Notes under the pieces: model-generated
Databases searched by the model: none
What the model saw: the letters and a program-made list of their open reading frames with translations, nothing else
Told to the model about the DNA's origin: nothing
Source of the DNA: Protopterus annectens
Taxonomy: Eukaryota > Chordata > Ceratodontiformes > Protopteridae
Reading direction: 5' to 3'
Assembly (NCBI RefSeq): GCF_019279795.1
Contig: NC_056738.1
Coordinates: forward strand, 400,263,097 to 400,327,096
DNA length: 64,000 nucleotides
In this document: positions 22,399 through 32,417 of the stretch, in pieces
Numbering within the stretch: position 1 is the stretch's first letter
Layout of the letters: every line of letters starts with the position of its first letter
Program-made: the position numbers and the translations under genes

Positions 22399-24137
22399 AT
22401 GTCAGATCAAACGCTTAAAGTTAATAATTGCTTGACTTGTGGGAAACAAATACCTCATAAGGATTTCCATTCCTACTGCCTCCCTTGCCTAGGCCCAGAC
22501 CACAACGTCTCGGCCTGTACTGCCTTTGCCTCCTTTAATCGACGCACTCTTAGGCATCGGTCGGAGTTGGCAGAGGAATTTTTTGGGGCTAGTTTCTCTT
22601 ATAAAATGCCGTCAGAGACTCCGACTTCTCATTTAACCAAAAAACGGAAGGACAAGAACCGACACACGCGGACCGTGGTTTTGGCTGAAACCACGCCTAG
22701 GCCTACCGTGAGTGTCTCGGTCTCAGCTGAAACCGAGTCCTTGGTACTTCCGACTGTGGAAATGGTACAACCGACAGCCTCGGCCCCGGAGGCTTCTTCT
22801 GAGTCGGTTATGGATTTTCCCTCGGAAAACGGTGTTCAGGAAACTACCGACACCATTCCCTTAGACAAGACTACCCCAGCACGTGGAGCAGCCAGGCCCC
22901 CTGCATCCATGTCCATTAAAGCATTCACTAGGGCTAAAGCTGCTAAGCAACAAAAACTCTGCCTCCCAAGACTATTTCTCAGGGATCCACTACAGGTTCA
23001 CAGATACTAAGTTTGGCTGAGGATCTTATTTCCTTAATCAGGGGATCCCAGCCTCATCCGGACAGGGGCTCTCAACCCCCTCTAGACAAAAGGCCCAAGG
23101 CTGAGTCCGCTGATCGGCAGTCCGCTGATGAGGCCTCTGATGGCTCTGCTCTATCAGATTACCAGGAGGAGGCCTTCACGGCCTACGAGGATTCTGATGC
23201 AGTGGAATCCATTCCCTCTGCCTTCCCTCCTGAAGAGCTCTCCTTTGGGGAGACCCTTCACTCCATGAGAGAGCATTTCCAATGGCAGGGCCAGGAGTTC
23301 TCCGATTCCTGGAAGAGATTAAGGACTTTTCTTCATTTACCTCAGCATAGACCTTTGGCTATTCCTCCTGTTTTAAGTGTCATTGATGATGTTTATTCTG
23401 AGTCTAGCACTACCCCTGACACCCTTCCTCCGGCTCCTGTTAAACCCGATAGGTACTACAGGGTCCCGGACTCGCATCATTTCCTTTACAAGGCCCACTC
23501 TGCAGACCCAGAAACTATTTCCCAGGGTCCTAAAGGGGTTGCAGCTGCCACTACTAAAAATCCACTCCCCTCTGAAAGGGAGTCCAGGGCTTTAGAGAGA
23601 TGGGGTAAAAAAGTGTATACTTCTTCCTCTCTGTCTATGAGGGCTTTAAATTGTCAATTTCATATGATACAGTACCAAGAGTATTTGTTGGATGAGTTGC
23701 AGAAAAAGCTGTCTTTTCCTGAACCCCTAGACCATAAGTCACTTCAGGATCTGGTACATAATTCACAACAGGTTAGCAATCATTTCTTGCAGTGTGGTTA
23801 TGATGCATTGGAAGCTTCATGTAGGTCAGCAATGACAGGTGCAGTCATACGTAGACATGCTTGGCTGAAGGAACAATCTCTGCCAGATCATGTTAAGGCT
23901 AAGCTTCTGGATGCTCCACTGGAAAAGCAAAAGATATTTGGCTCCACTGCTCAGGAGGTCTTAAAGAAATTTGAGGAAAAGGCTAAATCTGTACAAACAG
24001 TCAAAGATTTCCTCCAGGTACAACCACCAAGATTCAGCAGAAATTGGCCTTCTAAGAACTGGTCCTTTCCAGAAGAGAGATATCAAAGAGGCAAGAACAG
24101 GCGTGCCAAAGGTAGAGGGCAAGCTAGAGGCTCCTAA
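22399..24137 (+). pseudogene. DIRS B gag, one frameshift
   Basis: The ATG at 22399 is chosen because the protein then starts MSDQTLKVNNCLTCGKQIPH, parallel to the gag of copy C. Four Cys-containing pairs in the first 50 residues (CLTC, CLPC, then a His and a Cys) form a zinc-ribbon-like head, in which the last pair is degraded to CTAF. A Lys/Arg stretch follows. The frame is lost near 22960-23010 and resumes at 23013 (AEDLISLIRGSQPH). The core includes KPDRYYRVPDSHHFLYKAHS, RALERWGKKVYTSSSLSMRA and CGYDALEASCRSAMTGAVI. The basic tail ends at 24137, overlapping the RT frame. Gag presumably packages the element RNA. Confidence 0.85.
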
Positions 24138-25975
24138 AGAGGACGTCAATGGCAGCCTCCTAACCAGAGAGGTAGTGCAGGACCAACAACAGCTGCACAA
24201 GGACAGACTCAATGACTTCACCTTGATCCCGCCAACTAGGGCTCAATTAGAAGCACCTTTGGGCGGAAAATTGTCTTTATTCTCAAGAAATTGGCACAGT
24301 ATTACAAGGGACAAATGGACAATGCAGATAATAGACAAAGGATACAGGTTCCATTTCCATACATTACCAAAAAGAAAAGGAATGCCAAACCTGCCACCAA
24401 ATCAAAGGGCAGAGGCTTTAAAACAAATTGCCAACCTATTGCAAATGAAAGCTATAGAAAAGGTTCCTCTCGCAGAACAAGGCCAAGGATTTTATTCCAG
24501 ACTATTCCTTGTCCCAAGAAAAGAAAAACAATGGAGGCCTATTATCGATTTGTCCCCACTCAATACTTATCTCATTGTGCCAAAATTCAAAATGCTGACC
24601 CTACAGCAACTCCTTCCCATGCTGGGCAAGGGGTCTTGGCTGGTAACTCTAGACTTCAAGGAGGCATACCTGCATGTCCCTATCAGACAAAGTTGCAGAA
24701 GACACCTCAGATTTCTTGCAGGTTCAGAGCATTATCAATTCTCAGCATTGTCCTTTGGCTTATCTACTGCGCCCAGAGTATTCACGAAATGCCTGGCATC
24801 AGTAATTGCACACTGCAGACTTCAGGGGATTCAAATATACCCATATCTGGACGACTGCCTTATACAAGCGGACAGCCAACAAACTTTGGAAAAACATTTG
24901 AATTATGCCATCCGCCTTCTGCAGGCCATGGGATACACAGTCAACATTCACAAGTCAAGACTTGTGCCATCCCAAAGAATAACTTTTCTGGGTGCGGAAC
25001 TAGATACAACCACCCAAATGGCTTTTCTCACAGAAGAAAAACAAAGACAACTACCGGATTACTTCAAAAATCTGACAAAACAAACTCAGATGACTGCAAG
25101 GAAAATCCTGCAGGCCCTGGGTTACATGGCATCGTGCATTCTTCTGATTCCACAAGCAAGGCTGCATATGAGAAAACTACAATGGTACCGAAGGAGTTTA
25201 TGGTCTCAGCACAATCACAGCCTAGAAACTTTGATACCACTCATTCCATGCCTTCAAAAGGAATTCCTGTGGTGGGCCCAAGCAAGCCAGTCAAACAGGG
25301 GTCTGCCTTTCAGCAAACCAGTAACCAGCCAAACCATTACCTTGGACGCTTCAGACCATGGGTGGGGAGCACACATGGAGGACAGATGCATCCAAGGACT
25401 ATGGTCTCAGAAAGAATTGCGCATGCACATAAACCAAAAGGAAATGCTGGCAGTGATACATGCAATCGAGGCCTTCAAGCACTTTCTACATCAAGGCCAC
25501 CTGCTAATAAGGACAGACAATACCACAGTTATGTGGTACATAAACAAGCAAGGAGGTACCCATTCCTACCCTCTTTGCAGACTAGCAATGAATCTTTGGG
25601 AACTCCCTAAAACTCAATATAGAGCTGCAATCCCAGTTTGTGCCAGGAAAAGACAATATACTGGCGGACAGCCTAAGCAGAAATACCATGGATCCACATG
25701 AATGGATGCTACACCCAGACATCTTCCTTCAGATAACACAATCTTGGGGGAGGCCGGACATAGATCTTTTTGCCTCCCACCACAATCATCAGCTGAAGAA
25801 ATTCTGTTCAAGGACATACCACCCACAAGCATGGAAAGTGGACGCCCTCTCTTTCAGCTGGAATACTCTAACAGTGTATGCATTTCCACCTCTTCCACTA
25901 ATGACCAGGGTCTTACTGAAAATCAGGACAGAGCAGCCAAAAGTGATTCTAATAGCCCCGGACTGGCCAAGGTAG
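23971..25975 (+). pseudogene. DIRS B RT, RNase H and methyltransferase-like polyprotein
   Basis: Open from 23971 in a frame overlapping the gag end. RT blocks: YSRLFLVPRKEKQWRPIIDL, KMLTLQQLLPMLGKGSWL, YQFSALSFGLSTAPRVFTKC and the active site IYPYLDDCLIQA (about 24835-24870). RNase H: TLDASDHGWGAHMED, QKEMLAVIHAIEAF, LIRTDNTTVMWYINKQGGT and, after a frameshift near 25610, DNILADSLSRN. The methyltransferase-like domain follows to 25975 (DIDLFASHHNHQLKKF, AWKVDALSF, VILIAPDWPR), ending in a stop where copy C continues. Active-site residues of RT and RNase H are all retained. Confidence 0.88.
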
Positions 25976-25984
25976 CACTGGTAC

Positions 25985-27160
25985 CCACTGTTACGATGCC
26001 TGTCACACACGAAACCATGGCCTCTACCACAATGGTCACTCCTTCTGACACAGCACAGTTACAAAACTCTGCACTCCAGCCTGAAAACCCTTCAGCTGAC
26101 AGCCTGGAGAATACCTTGACTCCTCACCAGGAAAAGCTATCCAAGAGAGTGAAGGATATCATCATGGAAGCTCGCAGACCTTCCACGAGAAAGGCATATT
26201 CAGCAAAATGGAAAAGATTCCACACTTGGAGCACCACAAAGGGCCTAGATGCCACATTGATGAGCATGGCACATATCCTGGAATACTTGGCAGAAATGCT
26301 CCACAATGGCCTTTCTTACTCTTCCATAAAAATTCATGCTTCAGCAATTTCAGCAGAATACAATACTGATCCACCTGTCTTCTCTCATCCTCTCCTAAGG
26401 CAGTTCCTAAGAGGAATTAAAAACATCAATCCTCCAAGAAAACCACCAGTGCCTACATGGGACCTTAACTTCATGTTGGAAAAGTTGACTCTACCTCCCT
26501 TTGAACCAGCAGCATCTTCAGAGTTACAGTTCCTGTCTTGGAAGACTGCCTTCCTTCTGGCCATAACCTCAGCAAGAAGAGTATCTGAATTGCAGGCACT
26601 CATGGCAGTACAACCATTTCTTATTTTTCATCAGGACAGAGTCTCCTTGAGAACCAATCCTTCATTCATGCCAAAGGTGGTATCCAGGGTCTCATTGAAC
26701 CAAGCTATTCACCTGCCTACCTTCTTTCCAGATCCGCAAAACAAGGGAGAAAAACTTCTGCATACCCTGGACATTCACAGACAGTTACGCTACTACTTGG
26801 ACAGAACTAAGACTTTCAGAAAAACTGACCAGCTGTTGGTAGCATATGCTGCAGGCATTCAAGGCAAAGCAATTTCCAAACAGACAATTTCAAAATGGAT
26901 AGGAAATTGCATTCGATTCTGCTACTCTTATCATGGAAAAACTGTGCCAGCTAACATCAGGCCTCATTCCACCAGAGCCACAGCCACCTCCACAGTCTAA
27001 GAGGGGTGGCTACCAAGGGCATTTTAGAAGCTGCTACATGGAGCTCTGTGCATACATTTTCCAAGCATTACAATTTGCCCTTATATTCCAGATCCAGAGC
27101 AGGCTTTGCTACGGCAGTTCTGCAGGGCATTTTAGCTACACCATCATTTTCTTAGATCCT
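25985..27160 (+). pseudogene. DIRS B tyrosine recombinase, one late frameshift
   Basis: Open to 27000. Core-binding domain: RRPSTRKAYSAKWKRFHTW to SSIKIHASAIS. Catalytic domain: SWKTAFLLAITSARRVSEL with arginine I, DIHRQLRYYLDRTKTFRKTD, SKQTISKWIGNCI, and RPHSTRATATS with His-x-x-Arg. A small deletion at 26995-27000 creates a stop. In the next frame the protein resumes with LRGVATKGILEAATWSS and SKHYNLPLYS, which holds the nucleophilic tyrosine. All catalytic residues are thus present but the tyrosine is out of frame. Confidence 0.9.
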
Positions 27161-27189
27161 ACCACCCCCAGCTTGGCTATGGTATTCTA

Positions 27190-27285
27190 CCCATATGTAA
27201 GGACTGCAGATGCATCCTTGAAGGACATAGTACAGTTTTGTACCTACCATAAATGTAGATGTCCGATAGGTATGCATCTGCAGTC
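27190..27285. repeat. Internal complementary region of DIRS B
   Basis: The first part (GTAAGGACTGCAGATGCATC to AAGGAC) is the inverse of the outer left end. The second part (GTACAGTTTTGTACCTACC to ATGCATCTGCAGTC) is the inverse of the outer right end. The two meet at ATAGTAC. Confidence 0.93.
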
Positions 27286-27452
27286 AGGCTTTCCCTCCCT
27301 CCTTCCCCTCTGTGGTATTTCTAGGGTAGTTATCCCTCTTATAGCTAGCTGAGGTTATCTATTATGGTGTAATTGTTTTTTATTACTGTGCATGTTTGGA
27401 ATATTTTGCATTTCTCCAAATTTAGCCTTCCTTAGAGGGCACCTGGCATCTG

Positions 27453-27664
27453 GGGCAAGAAAAACTGAGGAAGATGGCGTCTGCTGACTCTTTTATACCC
27501 CGGGTGCTCTGACGTCGGGGAGGGGGCGACATCAGCCGACGCCGGACCCAGACTTTGGAATCCGGCCGACCGAAGGGCTGCCTGAGGCAGGACAACCCAT
27601 ATGTAAGGACTGCAGATGCATACCTATCGGACATCTACATTTATGGTAGGTACAAAACTGTACT
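27453..27664. repeat. Right inverted terminal repeat of DIRS B
   Basis: Partner of 22100-22279, with an additional outer tract CTACATTTATGGTAGGTAC and following bases. That outer tract is also present, with the same sequence, at the right end of DIRS C. Confidence 0.93.
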
Positions 27665-27866
27665 TTGTCTTCATCTTGCCTTCCTTCTTGCGTCCCTCCC
27701 TCCTTCCCCCTTCCTAGAGGATTGTGATGAGTTCCCTTTTGTTTTCACTGGCTGAGCATCTTTTATTACTTCACATGCCAGGTAAATCTATAACTCTTTC
27801 CTTGTTTAGGTGTATTGGACAACCAGTTTTAGTAACTGGTTACTCTACTAATGTCTAGTGTGCGCT

Positions 27867-28055
27867 ATCACAAACGACATCTGGGTAGCTGACGCTGGGC
27901 ATACTGGGATAAGAGGTAGCCTCGAGCCAGTAAACAGCTCTCGAGCTATAGAAGATGGCCGAGTCGGAGCCGAGGATCGGCTTTGAACCCAAACAGCAAG
28001 AAGGAAGGCGAGATGAAGACAACTAACATGGAACGTTATGGTAGGTACATAACTT
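27867..28055. repeat. Right inverted terminal repeat of DIRS A
   Basis: Inverse of 16356-16515, plus an outer extension ending GTTATGGTAGGTACATAACT. CR1-a coding sequence resumes directly after it. Confidence 0.9.
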
Positions 28056-28985
28056 CTTTTTCTCCACTCTGCTGGAATAAAGTCTGTACTTAGGCTATAG
28101 TTGAATAGGGTGCTCAGTGGCAAAACCAGTTCTTGCTGGAGATGATGCAGAATACAGCCTGGGGTATTATCAGGTTCCATGGAAGCTGTGTTCTTTGCCT
28201 TGGATAGTGCCTTTAACACTTGGATCTATGGAGATATGAGGTGCGGGACAGGTATTGGGGATGTCAAAAGGGCCATTGGGGGGACAGGAGGTGAAGTTTG
28301 CACTGAACAGTGTAAGTGATCAGTGTAAGTGATTTTGTTAAGTACTAATTCGGAACAAACATAGGCCTTGCCATGGAGGTTTCTGAAGTAACTGAAGAAG
28401 GCTTTGTGGTTTCCCTTTGTTTTAGAGGCTAGTTTCAATTCATAATTGGCTTTGGAAGTTTTCGCTAGTGATCTAATTTGCATGTTGAGGTTAATGAGGA
28501 AGTTTTTCCAATTTAGAATTTGTTCCTTTTTACCCTTGGACAACAGTTTCCTCCTTTTGTTGTTAAAGCCTGTTGATTGAGAATGTCCACCAAACAGGTT
28601 TGTTTTTCTTGAGGAGCAGGTTTTAATTGTGAGGGTATGGCTGGTATGGCTGATTCCATGCAGTTGTACAGGTGCTTGTATACTGCATTGGCGTATTGTC
28701 TGCATCCTTTGAGGGGGGTTGCCATGAAGCTGCTGATACCCTCCCTTAGGAGGTTGTAGTCATTAGCTTGATTACATCTGGGTAGGGTTGAGTGGGATAG
28801 AAACTTTGAATGAGACAGTCCGATGACCTGTTCACACCAAGGAGGAACATACTATGGGAGTGGTACAGCAGTCACTCATGTTGGTGAGAACTAAGTCCAG
28901 AATGTTATCTCCCCTTGCTGGGGATGAGACGAGCTGGTCTAGTGTGTTAGAATTGATGAAGTCAAGGAATAGTAGTTCTATAAAA
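28056..28985 (-). pseudogene. CR1-a, endonuclease end to start of RT
   Basis: Minus strand. LDFINSNTLDQLVSSPARGD and NILDLVLTNMSD (28985-28832) are the C-terminal end of the apurinic-like endonuclease. A linker follows (28705-28226, for example KTSKANYELKLASKTKGNHK). Then KALSKAKNTASMEPDNTPGC and FIPAEWRK (28219-28057) are the RT entry region. The reading continues at 16353 on the far side of DIRS A. The copy is 5'-truncated at about 28985, where L1-like sequence begins. Confidence 0.85.
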
Positions 28986-29380
28986 ATTTCCATTTGTATC
29001 TTTTCATAATGTCCATATTTCTCTACTTTATACAGACTTTCATAGAATTTCCTAAATATCTCTAAGACCTCTACAGGATCTCTTGTTATCTTCATTGTTA
29101 TAAGCTTTCTAAGCTTAGAGACGGTCCTTTCTACTTTCTGTTGCCCGAGTCATGCTAAAAGTTTTTGTAATGTAGAGTTATCAAAAAAGAGTTGCTTAAC
29201 AGTAATCTTTCTAAACTCATGCATATTATTAAGGTAATCACTTATTTTCTGTTTAGCCTTCTGCAGTTACTCCTCCTCTTGTTCTGTGAGATTCCCCCAT
29301 TTTGCAATATTTTAACTTATGTCAGTCTCTTTAAAAACTGTTGTTACTTCTTAACCATATCTCCAGCCCTCACTTATACG
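28985..29380 (-). pseudogene. L1/Tx1-like LINE ORF2, upstream part
   Basis: The minus-strand fragment EVLEIFRKFYESLYKVEKYG (about 29020-29090) has the form of the L1 segment just before RT. It stops at 28985 (KIQMEIF), and the expected continuation (NMPRLEVDESQLLTVRIRED) is found from 14899 downward. Removing 14900-28984 rejoins the two, so this is the same copy as 13540-14899. Confidence 0.75.
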
Positions 29381-29384
29381 TTCT

Positions 29385-29476
29385 TGTAAGTGAGTCATTT
29401 GGCTGTCCATCATAAGACAAGGTTTCAGTTGAGTGACATAGGAGTTGGCATTTAGTTGGGTTAACTTGCTAGTAAT
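29385..29476 (-). pseudogene. CR1-b RT fragment, left of the Penelope-like element
   Basis: Minus-strand LTKLTQLNANSYVTQLKP resembles KLTKLGINPYVTRWVANWL of the CR1 RT at 42.6 kb. It continues the fragment at 40893-41160 once the Penelope-like insertion and one target duplication are removed. Confidence 0.65.
29461..29476. repeat. Target-site duplication of the Penelope-like element, left
   Basis: TTAACTTGCTAGTAAT, identical to 40893-40908. Confidence 0.9.
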
Positions 29477-30297
29477 AAAGAATAGTAGCACGTTGCAAGT
29501 CCACAGATAAAATTTATTAATCCACAATTAGTTAAGTGCTTTCATCAAACAGTATGACTTCGTCAGAACAGTTAAAATATAAAATTTCAGGCTTAAATAA
29601 CCAATAATTTGAATTCATTGGTCTAACAATTACCAAATCATGTTTCAAACATGCCAAGTCTCATGAATAATGAAGCCAATATGTATATAAATCCAGAAAT
29701 GAATGTGTTTACCATTATAATATATATGTGTGAAAAAAACACATTTTTAAAAAAATATATATTTTTTCTGTGTAGATTATAATATACAAAAATACAAGAA
29801 AATAATTATTAACATTATTTTAAAAAAATGTATTTTTCCTCCATATTAAAAATTACTTCACTGACCAGATGGCCATTGTGTTGTACTAGATCTGCCTTCT
29901 CTTTCAAAACAGGCATAATTGAAAGATGTTCATTGATGCCCGGGGCTTGGTCAGCAGCTAGTCGAAGTTGCCACATCAATTCCTTCTTGTGCAACCTGTT
30001 TTGCCAGTCACCTTCCCTCACATCCACTGTAACTAAATCCAAAATGCCAAACTTAAAACCAGTAAAATTACTACACAGACAACTGTGTTTGTATAACGCA
30101 TTAGTATTTTTTCCACATTTAATATCGTATAAATGCTCTTATGTCCTGTTCTTCAACATCCTTTCCGTCTTACCGACGTAGAATGAGGAACAAGAAGTAC
30201 ATTTAGCAAGATATACCAACTTACTGGAACAACAGTTTCCATTTTTCAAATAAATGTGACTTTTGTTAAGATTATTAATAATAATGTCGTGTTCCAG
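29477..30297 (-). repeat. Inverted 3'-end copy at the head of the Penelope-like element
   Basis: Minus-strand reading gives KLVYLAKCTSCSSFYVGKT to MPVLKEKADLV, that is, the GIY-YIG domain, then the 3' untranslated region. It is nearly identical to 40060-40855 and lacks the last 35 bp. It joins the direct copy head-to-head at about 30298. Confidence 0.92.
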
Positions 30298-30300
30298 CAA

Positions 30301-31024
30301 AGGGATGTTGAAGAACAGGATATATGAGCATTTATACGATATTAAATGTGGAAAAAATACTAATGCGTTATACAAACACAGTTGTCTGTGTAGTAATTTT
30401 AGTGGTTTTAAGTTTGGCATTTTGGATTTTGTTACAGTGGATGTGAGGGAGGGGTGATTGGCAAAACAGGTTGCACAAGAAGGAATTGATGTGGCAACTT
30501 CGACTAGCTGCTGACCAAGCCCCTGGCATCAATGAACATCTTTCAATTATGCCTGTTTTGAAAGAGAAGGCAGATCTAGTATAACACAATGGCCATCTGG
30601 TCAGTGAAGTAATTTTTAATATGAAGGAAAAATATATTTTTTTAAAATAATGTTAATAATTATTTTCTTGTATTTTTGTATTATAATTTACACAGAAAAC
30701 AAATACATATTTTTAAAAATGTGTTTTTTCACATATATATTGTAATGGTAAACACGTTCATTGCTGGATTTATATACATATTGGCTTCATTATTCATGAG
30801 ACTTGGCATGTTTGAAACATGATTTGGTAATTGTTAGACCAATGAATTCAAATTATTTGTTATTTAAGCCTGAAATTTTATATTTTAACTGTTCTGACGA
30901 AGTCATACTGTTTGATGAAAGCGCTTAACTAATTGTAGATTAATACATTTTATCTGTGGACTCGCAACGTTGTGCTACTTTTCTTTATTGGTTATACTTT
31001 AGCACTTCAACACCAACTGGTTGG
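30301..31024 (+). repeat. Left pseudo-LTR of the Penelope-like element
   Basis: A direct copy of 40171-40890, starting inside the GIY-YIG domain (RMLKNRIYEHLYDIKCGKNT) and ending CACCAACTGGTTGG. It differs from the right copy by scattered substitutions and small indels. Confidence 0.93.
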
Positions 31025-31054
31025 TCTTTGTTTGTTATCTGGTGTTTTGTTGCT

Positions 31055-32104
31055 ATGGGGTCCCCAGACTCTTTATTGCTCTCTCCTATTCTGGATTCTG
31101 GACAGCCCGATTTTTTAGCCTTGAAGAAGGAAGTGGCTGACTTGAAGGGAGAGCTTACTAGGTTAATTGAATTATTTTCGCAAAATAAGAAGGATTTGGA
31201 CAATATAAGGGATTCTAACAGCATTATTCCTCTTTCTCCTTTTACCCCTGATAGTTCTAAAAGGGGAAATGACTTGGTTAACAACTCTAGCATAGATGAG
31301 GAGCATGTTGAGCATTGCCGCTTTAAGACAACGCGTGACGTCATCACGTTGGCGCAAATTCATGATGGAGGTGAGAGAAGCGTTTCTACACCCCACGCTG
31401 GACATATCTTTCATTTGGGAGGTGAACAAGGCGTTTTTCCGCCTAAACGACAGGTTAGAACTAACTGTGCTGTACAGTTTGAAGCAGAGATTGAGCCAGC
31501 ATTTATGGAAACTAACAGGCAAGCTGGAAAATGTCAGGAACATGAAACTCTCCATTCTAAACCAGGTACTGTTTCTAAGTCAATGGCTGACAAGATTAAC
31601 ATTACTCAAGGCTTCAGTGGCCACTGTCAACCTCCTCCATGCAGGGGAGGGGTGGATAGAGAACTTTATTGTACAAACTGTTCATGTAAACATAAAAACA
31701 AACCCTTTCAAAGTCGATTGGGAAATAAGCAACATGAAGTTGGTGAGGAAAGACATTATGTTAATAGTGGTTCTAAAGGTAAAAACAACACTGGTAATGA
31801 TAATTCAATTGGTAATAATAAAACTGATAAATATGGAAAGTTAATACAAAGGCATTTTTCTTTTCAGGAAACTGGTAGTAGAATGTATAATCTGAATTCT
31901 GAATCTAGAAGTTTCAAACATGTTGAATACACGTCTTTAAAGGAAATGATTTATGCTCTTGAAAAAAAAGCTGTTCAAATTTAAACTGTGTGAAATGGAA
32001 ATATGCTATTTAAATGAATGTATTAAGCAAGAATTAGTACCGCAGGGACTAAGGGTTTTTAAGTTCCCTTATGGAATTTACTATGATAAAGTGACTGTAA
32101 AGAG
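31055..32104 (+). pseudogene. Penelope-like protein, N-terminal part
   Basis: The likely start is ATG 31055 (MGSPDSLLLSP). A predicted coiled coil follows (LALKKEVADLKGELTRLIEL to SQNKKDLDNI, residues about 25-60). From about 31296 a second frame gives a more protein-like helical stretch (LRQRVTSSRWRKFMMEVREA, LTGKLENVRNMKLSILNQVL), so at least one frameshift separates the two. A third frame reads ICYLNECIKQELVPQGLRVF up to the DIRS C insertion. Penelope-like elements commonly have a helical region before RT; its role here is unknown. Confidence 0.7.
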
Positions 32105-32276
32105 ATGTTCTTCATCTCACATTGCTGCAGTCCTTACACTTGGGGTAGTCCGCTGTCCTCGGTCGGCCCGAATATCAAAGTATAAGGCTGACGTCGGTCA
32201 AGGCGCATTAGACTGACATCAGGACGTCAGGGTACAAATGCGCATGACCGACGTCATATCCTCAGTCTTTTTTGCC
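32105..32276. repeat. Left inverted terminal repeat of DIRS C
   Basis: Almost perfectly complementary to 37402-37604 minus the outer extension. It holds three GACGTC cores (in CTGACGTCGG, GGACGTCAGGG and CCGACGTCAT) and GGTACAAATG where copy B has a TATA box. Confidence 0.95.
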
Positions 32277-32417
32277 GCATGGTCCGATGCAGAAGCAGCG
32301 TTGCAAGTGCCGTTCGGCGTTCTGAAATTTTTCGAATTCGGAGTTTCAGACCGAGTCAAAGTTGGCTAAGTACCCGTTGGGAATATTTTAGTTTTTCTTG
32401 CCTCAGTGGTTTACCGG

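Larger units (their letters stand above)
22100..27664 (+). mobile_element. DIRS copy B, full length, nested in DIRS A
   Basis: Left inverted repeat 22100-22279, right inverted repeat 27453-27664 (with a longer outer end), internal complementary region 27190-27285, and gag, RT, RNase H, methyltransferase-like and recombinase frames between them. Length about 5565 bp. It lies inside the internal complementary region of DIRS A, so it is younger than A. No target duplication is seen, as expected for insertion by a tyrosine recombinase. A few frameshifts break gag, RNase H and the recombinase. Confidence 0.95.
16354..28055 (+). mobile_element. DIRS copy A, interrupted by DIRS B
   Basis: The left inverted repeat (16356-16515) and right inverted repeat (27867-28027) are about 160 bp and complementary. 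The right one has an outer extension of about 28 bp (28028-28055), as known for DIRS-1. Gag, RT, RNase H, methyltransferase-like and recombinase remnants lie between them in order. The internal complementary region starts at 22036 and is split by DIRS B. The element sits in the RT coding region of CR1-a, whose reading resumes on either side. Its own length without B is about 6.1 kb. Multiple frameshifts and a mutated RT active site show that it is dead. Confidence 0.92.

Noticed and set aside
24291-25610. 439-codon plus-strand frame overlapping the RT of DIRS B
   Set aside because: Shadow frame: the other frame carries every RT and RNase H motif, this one none.
22100-27664. LTR retrotransposon or endogenous retrovirus
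   Set aside because: Repeats are inverted, not direct; there is a tyrosine recombinase instead of a DDE integrase, no protease or envelope, and no target duplication.
30301-31024. Retroviral LTRs from the direct repeats at 30301 and 40171
   Set aside because: The repeats contain part of a GIY-YIG domain and lack TG...CA ends, primer site and integrase; they are Penelope pseudo-LTRs.
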